NCBI GenBank assembly: GCA_946699065.1
Contig: CAMPDV010000894.1
Coordinates: forward strand, 1-64,000
DNA length: 64,000 bases
Direction: 5' to 3'
Origin: Loxodes magnus
Lineage: Eukaryota; Ciliophora; Karyorelictea; Loxodida; Loxodidae
The notes beneath the pieces are model-generated. The model was not told where the DNA came from. It saw only the letters and a program-made list of their open reading frames with translations, and did not search any database. Shown here in pieces: positions 26,008 through 37,598 of this stretch (its first letter is position 1; each line of letters begins with the position of its first letter). A program made the translations under genes and the position numbers.

Positions 26008-26269
26008 ATGGAAATATTAATAAAATATAGGCATTAAAAATATTAAATTTTAATTAATTTTTAAGAATGAAAATAAAATATTTTCCTTTAAATAAAAATA
26101 AATTTATTAAACATAAATAAGAGTTTAATAATCTGCTTAATTATAAGCATTAAACTAATATCTATTTAAACTAATTTTATTATTTATTTTACTTTTATTT
26201 CATTAAACTAAACTTTTTAATTTTAGTTATTACTATATTATTAAATAGTTGTTCGAATGTGGACAACAA

Positions 26270-26500
26270 GGTCATCTTCATCAGAGGTTGGGGAAGTTAA
26301 GTACCCATAATCGACTTTATGTCTTCCTCTGCTTTGGTTTGGCCTCGAGACATAAGATTCTTAGACCTTCGACGTTGGCTTGGCTTGGCTTCGTTTATTT
26401 TTAATTCTGGAACTAAAAAGAAATAATATTGCGAGCTTCATCAGAGGTGGGGAATTTAAGTACCCATAATTGACACATGTCGTCCTCTGCTTTGGTGATG
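26270..26500. ncRNA. Pair of nested-hairpin units
   Basis: Two related units about 160 bp apart each have an outer stem CAGAGG...CCTCTG (26282-26331 and about 26443-26489), an inner GGGG...CCC hairpin, and the common loop text aagtacccataat or a near match. Stem bases are kept while the loop varies, suggesting an RNA or a DNA cruciform. Between and after the units G+C is raised. No known RNA family was recognised. Confidence 0.45.
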
Positions 26501-26564
26501 CAATGAGACACAATCCTGCCATGTCCTTGGACCTCCAGCAAGTATTAAAGATTACGAGTATTCT

Positions 26565-26690
26565 AAAATCATATCAGTATTGAACATTTTTATCAGTATT
26601 GAATAATTATACCAGTATTGAACAAGATTTATCAGCATCTGATAATTTTATCAGTAACAAACATTCTTGTCAGTATGAAACATTTTTTTT
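26565..26690. repeat. Short tandem repeat, about six units of 20-24 bp
   Basis: The unit is close to tatcagtattgaacattttt and later units drift (cagcatctgataa, cagtaacaaacatt, cagtatgaaacattt). It follows the hairpin pair directly. Confidence 0.7.
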
Positions 26691-26800
26691 AAAGAGCTGC
26701 GCACCAAGGAGAGTGCTACGCGCTCTATAATCAAATTTATTTATTTATTTATAATTAATAAAAATCTATAAGTCTAATTTTAGTTTAATAAATGGATTAG
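26690..26800. repeat. Dispersed repeat with GC-rich hairpin
   Basis: The sequence gagctgcgca...tgctacgcgctc forms an imperfect hairpin. A reverse-complement copy lies at about 56462-56507, joined to a truncated WD40 gene. The AT-rich part after 26735 is related in inverse to about 41690-41760 and 56330-56400. It may be an end of a mobile element. Confidence 0.55.
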
Positions 26801-27730
26801 GAAAGTTGTAAAATATCTAAAAAATAATTTTATTCTTTAAAAAAGAATTCCTAAGATACTTTAATATAGTTTCTTAATGTGCTCAAAATTTGTTAAAGTA
26901 GGTCTTAATGTCGCTCAATAAGTATTTTGTAAGCATATTAGTGAATATTTAAAGGCTTATAATCTGAGTTAAAAGTCTATATTTAAACCGAAAAATATGA
27001 GAAGCTGCTTAATGAATTTCAACAAAAAGCAAAGCTAAATAAAAATGTATAGAATTGTGCAAATATTTAAATAATGAAAGATATAGTAAATTAGTTGAAT
27101 TAAAGTTATTTGATGATTTAAAAACTCTTTTCTAAATATAATAAATTAAGTATATCTTCAAGCCACAAATAATATTAGAGGGTAATTATAAAATAATATA
27201 AGAAAATAGAAGAAATAATTTAAATCTTACATAATTAAATACAAAATATATAAAAATAATTACATTTACCATCATAAACTAAATAATAACAAAAAGAAAG
27301 AGTAACATTATTAAATATAATTAAACAGCAATACGAGCAGATAAAGTAAAAGAATTAGAAATTTAATTAAGCTGAAAATTAAGAAATAAATGTTAACTAA
27401 ATTTATGATCAGTTAATTTAAAATTGTTTTAGCGTGATGAGTTTTTTGGGGAGAAATACAGAATTAAAATCCCATAACATTATAATATTGCAGATATAGT
27501 AAATGAATATTTTAAGTAATAAATTTTTGATTTTGCACAATTAACAGTTGAGAATATTGCTAAGTTCGTAGAAAATTTTTTAAATAAAGTTTTAGCAAAT
27601 ACTAGATTGCAAGAAAACCCTTTAAATTTATCTAGCATATGTAATGATTAAGATATTTAAATCAATTCAAGCAGTTATCAAGTTAAAGCTTGATTTAAAA
27701 ATTGAATGATATCATAGAATTATCTAAGGC
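26792..27730 (+). CDS. Possible gene, unknown function
   Basis: From ATG at 26792 one frame runs about 200 codons with no UGA and reads as a Gln/Lys-rich, partly coiled-coil protein (KYEKLLNEFQQKAKLNK). Near 27430 the better frame changes and continues with DEFFGEKYRIKI and LTVENIAKFVENFLNKVLAN. A short intron or a frameshift would explain the change. No domain was recognised. Confidence 0.45.
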
Positions 27731-27959
27731 AGATAAAAAAGTAAAATAAGCTTTTGCAAATGCGATAATTATCTTAAAATATTTGGACTATAATTTTATA
27801 CAAAAAAACTATGGGGGAATAAGAACCTGAGCTGTTAATTTGAGGGGATTAAATTTTCAGGATTGAAATCTAAGAAACTAAAATTTATAAGAGATTAATT
27901 TAAGGATTACGAAGCTATCAAACTGCAATTTAAATGAAGTAAACTTAACTAATATGTAA

Positions 27960-28295
27960 TTGGAATTGCCTAGACATTCCGTTTCTCCAAATGGGAATTC
28001 TTATGCGATCTTGAATCTTGGATTTTTTCAAAACAAACAATTATTTTAATAGGTATTAATTTTAGAAAAGTGTAAGTTTCCTCAAGACTTAACATCATCA
28101 TCTGTATTAGTTCCTTATTATACGACATGTGAAGTAAGGAGATTTGAATCAAGAACCAGGAATCATAGAATAGGAGCAAACTGTCAGTCGAGGTTTAAAA
28201 CAAGCGATAACCTTGAGTAAGTTAAGTCTATCCTCTAGAGACTGTCGATTCTTATCTACAGTAGCTAGCTTATAGACCAAACTGACAGTAGCCAT
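27960..28295 (-). CDS. Small possible gene, unknown
   Basis: From ATG at 28293-28295 the minus strand reads VYKLATVDKNRQSLEDRLN and LKVIACFKPRL. A change of frame near 28180 then leads into a 69-residue stretch without any stop-type codon that ends at 27970 (LSLEETYTFLKLIPIK). G+C is higher than in the surroundings. It lies about 175 bp from element E copy 3. Confidence 0.4.
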
Positions 28296-28469
28296 AAACC
28301 AGATTTTAAATTGTTAATGTAAATATAATATAAATAAAAAAAATTGATTAAATCTACAAAATTATGAACAAAAAGGGATTAAAAAAAAATAGAATATTTT
28401 AATAAAAATCTATTCATTATAAAATATATGTAAAAGTAAAAAAAATTTAATTTTTATATAATTAAAAAG

Positions 28470-28750
28470 ATGATGGGAGCTGAGAATGACCTTCGTGACA
28501 ACACTTTCTGGTTTTATAGCTAGGAATAAGTTCCTTTCCTGTCGCTGAGAAGTCCCTGGTCAGAGTCATTTTCTGAAGGGAACGCTGTCTTTGAGATTAC
28601 CGCTCTTGGTAGGGGCTTGAAGCCTGGCTGCTCATAGCGATGGAGTTCCCTAGCAGCTGTGCCTGGAGCACAACAGGATATCCCCGTTATTCCATAAAAA
28701 GAGAGCGTTGGGTCGTGCAATCGGAAAGAGTTTCCGGTCCAAAAACTTTT
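28470..28750. ncRNA. Element E, copy 3 (GC-richest copy)
   Basis: This copy is about 50% G+C and probably closest to the source sequence. It aligns over its length with the copies at 51 and 25544. Its second half (about 28590-28745) matches, in reverse complement, 37445-37598 and 52030-52192, which abut 28S rRNA fragments. It is flanked by AT-rich ends with short poly-A and poly-T runs. Confidence 0.5.
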
Positions 28751-28879
28751 TTAGTTGAAATTATTTATAAATTTAATTTTTATATAATAATAATAAACTA
28801 TAAGAGTTTCAATATTTGAAATATTGAGACATAAGTGCATAATTATTGGTAAATAATTAGGCAAATTATGTTAAATTTA

Positions 28880-30450
28880 AAACTTTCTGCGTTTTCAATC
28901 ATGGCTCTCTTTCACTCTCATTTTGATAAGGATTCGACTAGCTCATTTAATCTATTTATTGGTTTCTTTTAATAGGATCTACTTCTTCACTCTAGTCTTT
29001 AAAATATTTAATCTTCTTCCATAATTATAGATTAAATATTTTTATTTTCATGTATTTATCTACTTTCATCATCTTATTTCTGTAAATTATTGAATAATAT
29101 AGTTTTAGTCATATAAAATTAGTCTTCTTTAATCTTTTCCAGTAATTATTTTGTGTTTTTTTTAATTCTTAAAAATGTTTGAATAAAGATTACATTGGAA
29201 AATGTGCTCAAATGTATCAAATTCCTATCTGCATAAACAAACTTAGTTTAATTATGTTTCGATATGTCGCTGATTCACTTCATATTAAAAATTATAAGTG
29301 TAAGTTCTTAGTTTATAGATTGAAATAGTTTCTTGGATTAGATGTCTATTGTATTTGGTGCATGTTATTAAAGGGAAAATATTACAATTACTTTCTATAT
29401 AATCAATAAATCTTTTTGCAGTTCACATTACTGCATTCCTTTAAAGGCATTCTTAGAAGAATTATTTTTAGATTTAAATATTAAGATGCTTATTAAATTC
29501 TTTGAATTAATAAGTTATTTGAATATCTAAATCATATTTTTCAATGTTTTTACCTACATATTTCTTGTAGGGAAGGTTAAATTTAAGTTAATTTCAGTTT
29601 CTTTCTTTTTTACTCAGAAATTAAACTGTTTCACATTTCTTAACATTTATATTAAGTCTTAATCAAGTAAAAATTTAATAGTTTCTGGGTATTTTTTTTA
29701 GAAATCTGCAAATTCAATTAAATCATCAGCAAAACCAAGCACAACGAAAGATCTGGAACAAATATTAAATCCTAATTTCTTTTAATTATTTTCTAAATAT
29801 CTTATTACAATGCCGAAGTATAGAATTGCAAGTATAGGACCACTCTTACTTCCTTATAGAACACCATTATTAATCTTTATTGTTCTAGTAAGATATCCAT
29901 CAATAATAAACTTAGCATCAATATTGCTATAAAATGATTCTATAGAAAGAATTAAATTTAATGGAAATCTCGGTCTTCTTAAATTATCAAAAAGTAACTT
30001 CCTATGTATACTATCAAACGTCTTTTCTACATCAATTAAAGTAGCAATTAATTATTTTTTCGTGATCATCTACAATTTAAATCAATGATTTATTAAACAG
30101 TTCAAAATTAATTAAGTAGTAGAAGTTCATAGAGAAATCCAAACTAAGCTAAGTGTAAAATATTTCGTTCATATATATAATTATAAAGCCTTTAAGTAAT
30201 TACCTTATCATAAATTTTTAACATACATTTTAGCAAAGCAATAAGTTTCAATTACTTCAAATATTTTTATTTCCTTATTTGAAAATAGGAATTATATTAA
30301 CTTTTTTCAAACCATTAGGTATATTAAACGTTCTAAACATATTATTTATAAAACAAGTAATTATTTTATATAATTATTACCCTCCATATTTAATAAGTTC
30401 AGCTTTAAAACCATCCTGAGGCTTTATTGTTATTTAATTAAGATATTATT
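28880..30450 (-). mobile_element. LINE-C reverse transcriptase and C-terminal region, fairly intact
   Basis: Reading on the minus strand gives DGFKAELIKYGGQQLYKII (about 30410), PNGLKKVNIIPIFKQG, a short disrupted part where NYRPISLL is expected, then IDVEKTFDSIHRKLL, NNGVLQGSKSGPILAILYF and the catalytic GFADDLIEFA (FADD at 29722-29733). A thumb-like region with NVKKCETVQFLSKK follows. The C-terminal knuckle is CRQEFDTFEHIFQC (about 29194-29241), and a basic tail runs to about 28880. UGA again serves as Trp. It is the best preserved reverse transcriptase of the window. The endonuclease expected upstream is missing; LINE-C ORF1 follows instead at 30590. Confidence 0.85.
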
Positions 30451-30589
30451 TTTTTAATTTAAAATTCTGAAAAAAATTTTTTTTCTAAAGATGACTCAAT
30501 TGCTATTGTTGATAAAATACTTATTTTTATATATTAAATTTATCTTATTATTCTATTTTTTCTTAACTAAGATTTGAATGGTTATTAAA

Positions 30590-31560
30590 AACTTGAGTTT
30601 CTCAACTGTTATTAAATAGTTAGTTTAATTATAATTAATTTAGTTACGAATTTTTATCAATTATTACCTATCTCAGGTTAATTTAAATAATTAGCTAAGC
30701 AATCTTTATGCTTTAGGATCCAAATTTTTGCTTGCTACTCTTCTTTATAATTTCTTTAGGTTTTATATTTTTATTTATGTATCTTTTATTTTAGTGTGTT
30801 ATTTCTTGTTACATATTTTACCACTTTTTTATATTCAAGCATAATTGTTTATTAACTTTATTTCTTTTTATGTTCTTCATTACTTAGTATTGTATCTAAT
30901 TTTTAGAAAGTCTTCACATCATTTATTGCCAATTTATTTAACTTTACTCGTAAAATTTTTTCTTTCGGTTAAGTAGGAATATTTTCTGGATAAGTGGCTT
31001 CTGATAATTCTAGGTACATAGTTGTTGTGCCATCAAGTTATATTGTTTCTTTTACTGTATGTAAAACTGTCTGCTTTATATTTCCGAAGACTTTTAACTT
31101 TTTTTATTTTGTAACTGAACTTTTGAAGTAGCGAATTAAGTAGTTATTATTTTTTAATATTAATTAATATTTATTTTCTTGCTAAAATATAAAAAGATTA
31201 ATATTATCATTTTCTATGCTAGAGAATTTATCAAATTATATTAATCAGATAAAAAAATAGAATAAATTAAATTCTTATTTTTCGTACTTAATCTATATGT
31301 TATCCAAATTCTATCTATCGGTACTGAAGAGTTCCATTAATACGGCACATTATTTTATTATGCCTGAGTTGTAAATTTTAAAATATCTCTTTATATAAAA
31401 TTGAGATAGATTATTCTTATTCTTAGATGAAGTTTTCTACTTTATATTTTTAAAGTTACTTATTTTATAAAATTTTATTTTTTGTTAATTTTATTAGTTC
31501 GACATATTTTCCTAGCTTTTTTTCACCCTTAGATATCGCTCATAAAAACTTGATATCGAT
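30590..31560 (-). mobile_element. LINE-C ORF1 C-terminal part, copy 2
   Basis: Homologous to 10290-11300 and 44310-46210 on the same strand. It lies between RING-kelch copy 2 and the LINE-C reverse transcriptase, all in one direction. Compared with copy 3 it lacks the 45262-45985 segment carrying the zinc knuckle. Confidence 0.6.
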
Positions 31561-32151
31561 GTTGTTTTATTCTTACTGGTCTTTCATATTAATCTCGAAA
31601 AGTTATTATGATTGAGTTTTTATCAAGAGTATAGGAGTTGTAATGGCATGATTTTATTATTAGCTATAGAAGGACAATTTTAATTATATATTGTAGTTAG
31701 TTTAAATGATTGAAGGAAATAATGTATTTTAAATTTGAAGATGTTGAATTGATGATAGTAGTGATGATTTAATTAGTATTTAGATATAGGTATAGCTTAA
31801 GTATTATTTGATTATAGTTTTGATTTGATTAGATATATAATAGAGTAATCTAAATAGTACTTGTATAATTTGATTATAAGGATGTATTTAATGACAGTTT
31901 TTTTGACTGTGTTGAATATGTTTTGGCATATTATAAGCTGTATATTTGTATCTGAATAATGATAATATTTGAATAATAGATTTTTAAATATGTTTAGGTA
32001 AAATCTTATCTTTATTTATTTCAGACGCTTTAAATATTTTAATAAGTAGTAATATATTTAACTAATTATAGATCTTTAAACTAATTCTTTACATATGAGA
32101 CTATATTTATTATAAATACTATTAATAATAAAGATATTATTATTATGTTTA

Positions 32152-33546
32152 TCAGTTATGACTTCTAATACTTCTATAACTCAATTTTTCTAAATCAATC
32201 CTCATTATTGAAACTCTTTCCTATTCGTAAGCAAAAGCATATCCATAGTTATTTCTTATTTTCATCTCCGTTAAAGCATAGACATCTTTAAAAATTTAGC
32301 TTTATTGCCATTATTCTTTGCTTATTTTATATATTCTTCATGAATACTCTTTCGTAAATGCATTTTTCATACCTCCAAATATGACAAAAGGCTCTAAACA
32401 AATTATAGGATAAACAACAGCTTCAGGAAGATTCAAATTTTACTTACTTCATCTATCATTCTATATGTTATATTTTCATATATCTTTAAAAGCTTATGCT
32501 TTCTAATTTATCCCTCCAAAAGAATAAATATTTTATTCATCTTTATCTACTACTAAAGTTTAACCTGTTATTTAGAATGGAAATTAAGAGCAGTTTTATC
32601 ACTTACTTTAGTTTTCCATCTTTAACTTTTCTACTGATTATAAAACCTTATTATTATCAGTACCTCCTCCAATAACATAAAGAAATTTTTAGGCAGCTGC
32701 TATTCCAAAGCCACCTCTTCCCTCATTTAGATCACTAAGTTTTATTCTATTACCTTCAAAATCAAATTATCAAGTTTCTTTTATTTCTTTCTTTTAATTT
32801 ATGCTAATTCCTCCAATTAAATATAACTTATTTTAATATTCTATACTATTACTATAGTCTGGAATTATAATTTAAACTTAGACTTATCGTAATTACTCTG
32901 TTTAAATATTAAATAAACTTAATTTTTAAATAAAGTAATTAAAAAAGTGAATATAGTTAGATTATATAAAGTGTTAGGTTAGTTTATGTTAATTAGTCTA
33001 AATAATATTTGGTTACTTAGTATTGTGTTATAGTTTGTATCTTATTAGATTGTAAGTTAATTTAGACTTTAGTATTGTAGGTGGTTATGAGTTATATTAG
33101 AGTATAGTTGGTTTTAGTGATTAGTAGAATTAGATAATATTTGAGTGTTATTTTTGGTAGATAAATGTTGGTTAATGATTGATGATGATATTAGTTAGTG
33201 GTATTATGAGAGTATTACTAATGTTTGATTATTTGGTTGTAATGGTTTTAGATTTTTCCATAATTTACCTCCTTATCTCTTTTAATTTCTATCTAGCATC
33301 TTAAATCTTTTATATGTATTATTAGTTTTAAAATATCATTCTTATTAAATCACTTTCTTAAGGTAAATCATCAAATCTAAAATGGAATCCTTTTTAACAA
33401 ATAGGACATTACATTATGCCTTATAATCAGTACTCAGTATTCAAACACAAACCACAGTAAATATGTCCACGAGGTAAGACAGTTGGAAGAGCATTAGTTA
33501 AGTTGTAATCTTCTAAGCAGATTAAGCATTTTGGTAACGCTTACAT
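32152..33546 (-). CDS. RING finger-kelch repeat protein, copy 2
   Basis: ATG at 33544-33546, UGA-UAA end at 32149-32154, 464 residues. It has the same architecture as copy 1: RING at residues 7 to about 52, a Lys/Gln/Thr-rich linker, and kelch turns LYLIGG, LYVIGGG, IYSFGG and FVIFGG. In-frame UGA codons lie at kelch Trp positions: KETW (32770-32772), SKW (32599-32601), DIWKYN (32476-32478), DRWSK (32449-32451) and YSW (32338-32340). The third RING Cys (PCGH in the other copies) is Arg here, from CGT, so one zinc site is probably damaged. The frame is otherwise intact. It is likely a ubiquitin ligase paralogue that may have lost activity. Confidence 0.85.
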
Positions 33547-33739
33547 TTTTATTATTATTTAGACTACAAAAGCTATAAAGCTAATTTATAACAGTTACCA
33601 TCAAAAATTAGTATATAAATATCTATTATTACATTATTACTTTATTTACTTAAATACTACAATATTAAACTATTATATCAAGTAGCTATCCTATATTCTG
33701 CATGCCGCCAATCTTAGATCGAGATTGGTTATTAAATTT

Positions 33740-36370
33740 AGCAAAGGCATGAAAGAGCTTTACAATTTAATCAGATCTTCTATATTATTTTTAAGAAAAA
33801 AGACTCCGTCGCAAAATATTATAACTACTAGGAGGAATGAACAAAAACAATGTGAAAGAAATCTTAAAACTAAGCAACAGATCAAAAAAGTAGGTAATTT
33901 ATAACATCATATCAGATCTCAGCTCTGTGCAAATCTTTTAATGAAAGAAGAAAAGAACGAGTAAAGGCCTTAAAATGAGGAGGAGAATATGCAGCTCAAA
34001 ACTGCTAAAAGAGTAGAGTTACTTATTTAAATCAATTTTTAGAAGAAAATTACTACAACCAAAGACTCAGTCCAGCAGATATGCAAGAAAATGAAATAAT
34101 TCAAGCATTTCTCAGATACCTGAGATAAGATATGGAAAAAATATTTAAAGTATGGAAATCTTTCAGACAGGAATAATTATTATATTATTCAAAAATAAGG
34201 GAAGACTCACTCAATTCGCAAACAATTAACATGGAAATTTAGAAATTTTGTAATACTAACAGAGCAAAGAAACATAGAGGAATTCTACAGCATTAAGAAC
34301 TACCTGATTCATTGAATATTTAGCATGTATTCAAGTTTTAATTAGGTAGAAACCAATTTGGAGCAGTACAGAAAATAGTATGTACAGAGATCGGAAACGT
34401 AAAAAGGAGACAATGGGAAAATGAAAAATTATTTAGAATTGAAGGAGATCAAAGATGCAGAAAGTATACTAGATAAGTTAGACGAAAGGTAAAGCACTTA
34501 CTTGAGGCAGTCTGGAAATCCCATACACGTATCGTTGTATCGCCAACCATCAATTTTAAAATGTATGAACTGTAACCAAAAAGGGCTCAGCTCAAATTTT
34601 CTCTTAAGAAAAAAAAAATATAAAGGAAGCAATTAAAATGCTAAGGAAGTAAAAATCAGGTTGATACATTCAGAAATCAGGAATAAACAGGAATAAAACG
34701 CCTTACTATAAAGAGAAACAGATAGCGAAAGAAAAGAAAGTGAAGAAAACTGAATAAGATTAACCTTCAAATAAAATACCACTTTTATTTCTAGAAAAAG
34801 CTAAAAGTTTAAGCCATACTAAAGTTTCTTTAAAAGCGATCGATTTTAATAGATACTTAACTACAAAATTAAATAAATAAAACTAAGGCGAAACTATCAA
34901 TGTCAAAAAAAACAGAAAGTAAAATAGGAAAAATACCAAAAAAACTGAAACATATATAAAGCAGCGACAGGAAGTAAGTATGCATAAATACAACACTTTC
35001 TCAAAAAAGATAGAAAAAAATACATAGGATGATAGTATCGAGTAAAAAATGAAGACACAAGTACAGAAAAATAATAAACATTAGAACAATTTGGTTTTCA
35101 TGCTATTAAAGAAGAGGAACTAGGAATCCAGGATAGGAGGATCAAGAAAAATTGGAAGTACAAGGAAATACTAATATAATAAAATAGAAAAAATTAAACA
35201 TAGGCACAACAAATGCCAGAGGAATAAAATAAAACAAGAATTGAACAAGTTTATGTGTGAAAAAGATAGAAATTATGGCAATTTAAGAAATATTTGCGGA
35301 TCAAATTGATGAAGATCGTTATATATACGGATTCAAAGCAATAATAAAATTGAGCACAAAACACTGCAAAGGAGTAGCATTTTATATAAAAGATGGAATT
35401 ACCATCAGACCAAAGTATTTAATATAACGGATCTCAATCAAGCAGAATTATTTTAGAGAGGAAGATTTATATGTTTAACACTTGATGATGGGTAGCATTG
35501 ATAAACGTATATAGCACTACAACATCGAACTCTGATTAAAAAATACCCTTTTATGAAAATCTATAATAATTCATAATAACAGCAGAGAATTATAAATTTT
35601 AGGGAATTTTAATGCGCATATTCCTCAATTTTTATCGTATGAGCAGAATAATGCAGGCTAATACTTATTTAACTTGATGAAAGATTATCTTTTAGAATTT
35701 AAAGATCCAAATCAAGATCCAACCTTCATCATAACATAAAGGAACGGATAATCCAAAATAGAATACTTCTTAACGGATCAATATATCACGCCTAGCATTA
35801 TTAGCACAATATTTTATCAATAGAGACCAATAGGAGATCATTACCAGACAAATAAAGATAAAAATTTCGGAAGAATTTCGAAAAAACCAATAAATTAAAG
35901 GGATAAACTTTCAAAAATTAAAGCAATAAAAGGTTCTAGAGAGATTCAAAGAATGATTGAAGAAAACAGATATTTGAAACTTTAGATAGCGAAGCATAAT
36001 ATGAAAAATGATTAGAATACATCCAAGAAGCGACCAAAGCGATATGTGGATTGTAACAAATTAAATGAGAAAATATTATATACAGCAGAAATAATAAAAC
36101 TAAGAAAAAATTTCAATAGAAGGTAAAATAAGTAAATATCTAATATGATAAAGATGCTAATAAATTGATAATTATATTAAAATGAGATAAGAAGCAAGGA
36201 GAAAATTTAGATTGCATCAAAAAAAAGATAGAAAAAATCAATTAAATATATTCCTAGATGAAATTAATTAAAGAAACTTAAACAACACTTGAAAAGGAAT
36301 ATAAAGACGATTAAAGTAGAGAAAATATGCACCATGGATATTAATAAAAGAAAAGAATATACAGAATTTT
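33740..36370 (+). mobile_element. LINE-A copy 2
   Basis: This is the longest LINE-A copy on the left side. The ORF1-like part spans 33740-35150 and contains a possible knuckle remnant CMNCNQKGLSS near 34560. The AP-endonuclease domain runs from about 35195 to 35720 with TTNARGIK, AIQEIFADQ, KGVAFYIKDG, LINVYSTT and GNFNAH (35602-35619), and the post-endonuclease basic linker ends at about 36350. Several frame changes and no reverse transcriptase are present, so it is dead. Its 5' end faces the RING-kelch start. Confidence 0.8.
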
Positions 36371-36379
36371 AAGGAAAGT

Positions 36380-37330
36380 AGAGAGGAAAGTTTATCTGCT
36401 ATGTAAAAGCTTTAAATCTCTTATTATCTCAAATAGAGTGTTACTAATAATGAAAGATAGAGATTAGGATTTAAAGGATGAGCTCTAAGACTATTTCCAT
36501 TCCTTGTCTTCTCTTATCTGTTTTTTTATTTTAAATTACTAAAAGCTCTCAAATATCTTTCTTACTACTCTATCTCAATTAAGAAAATACAATAGTTAAA
36601 TATCTCTTCTAACTTATCCTCTTGATATATGGAGTATGCATTATAAAATGAAGCATTAATTCTAGGTTAGAAAGTACTTGGTAATAAATTTGATAGGTTA
36701 GTCTAATTGGATATTTGTAATGTTGAGGTTATTAAATACTTAGCTTCTAAAATCTGTAAGATATAGTTAAAGCATTTAAGGATTTATTATAATTCTAAGC
36801 ATATGGTACTATTTTTAAATAATCTTGCTCTTCTCTTTATCAGTTTCTATGTACATGTTTGCAAACTAAGTTTGTATAAGTAAATAACAAATTAGAGGGA
36901 AATTTCTTGCATTAATGGTATAATTTTAAAAGTAACTATTAATTATATCTTAACTAATAAATAGCCTATTATAGTTAATTAAGCTACTTTTATTTCCTTC
37001 AGTTTAAATAGTAGTTATCTATGTGAATAATATTAAACTTATTTTTACTAGATTCAAATAAAATCTCAATCTGCTAAGTCTTAATTATGTCAACAACTGT
37101 TTCATCAAGAGCTCAAAGGCCTAACAAGTTAGAATGCCAATCAATTGTAAGAGATGTTTGAAAGATATTTATAAGCTTTAATAAAAGTTAAAATGTAGAA
37201 ACCATAGCATCATTACACTAAAGCCTAATAATTGCAAAGCGTTCCTTCATAAAATAACCAGAGAATATTAAAAACTATTTAGTATAAGTAAAGATAATTA
37301 TCAGTCTCTAACTTTATATTGCAATTAGGA
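36380..37330 (-). CDS. LRR-like protein, copy 1
   Basis: On the minus strand one frame reads about 310 residues with regular Leu spacing (LRLSRLRFYLNLVKISLILF, KHLLQLIGILTCQAFELL), then VFNNLNITNIQLD, then a charged Ser/Gln-rich tail (KIKKQIREDKEWKQSQSSS) near 36520. I infer a leucine-rich-repeat type solenoid, usually a protein-binding surface. The segment 36662-37321 shows no difference from 51267-51923 by eye, far better conserved than its flanks, which supports function or recent conversion. A plus-strand reading is also Leu-rich, so the strand is not certain. Confidence 0.45.
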
Positions 37331-37444
37331 TAAGGGATATGTGAAGTATCAAAATAAGATTATCATTAAAATCATTAAAGTGATAGATAAAAAGGGATAA
37401 TTCCTATTACTTAAGTGCAGAACTATTAAATTAATTTCAACTAA

Positions 37445-37598
37445 AAGAGTTTTTGGACCGGAAACTCTTTCCGATTGCACGACCCGACACTCTCTTTTTA
37501 TGGAATAACGAGGATATCCTGTTGTGCTCCAGACACAGCTGCTAAGGAGCTCCATTGTTATGAGCAGTTAGGCTTCAAGCCCCTACCAAGAGCGGATA
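37445..37598 (-). ncRNA. Element E half copy, joined to a 28S fragment
   Basis: The reverse complement matches about 28590-28745, roughly 92% by eye. It stops at the text aagagcg and 28S-like sequence follows immediately, giving a chimeric junction. The same junction is present at about 52192 in the duplicate. Confidence 0.65.

Noticed and set aside
26565-26690. CRISPR-like array
   Set aside because: Units are contiguous, degenerate and lack unique spacers, and the DNA is eukaryotic.
28520-28720. The 66-aa ORF inside element E copy 3 as a protein gene
   Set aside because: The frame is not conserved in the copies at 51 and 25544, which have indels and in-frame changes, so element E is better seen as non-coding.
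36430-37330. Plus-strand LRR-like reading of the same segment
   Set aside because: It also looks Leu-rich, but the minus-strand reading has a longer coherent frame with a charged Ser/Gln-rich tail. I keep the minus strand at modest confidence.
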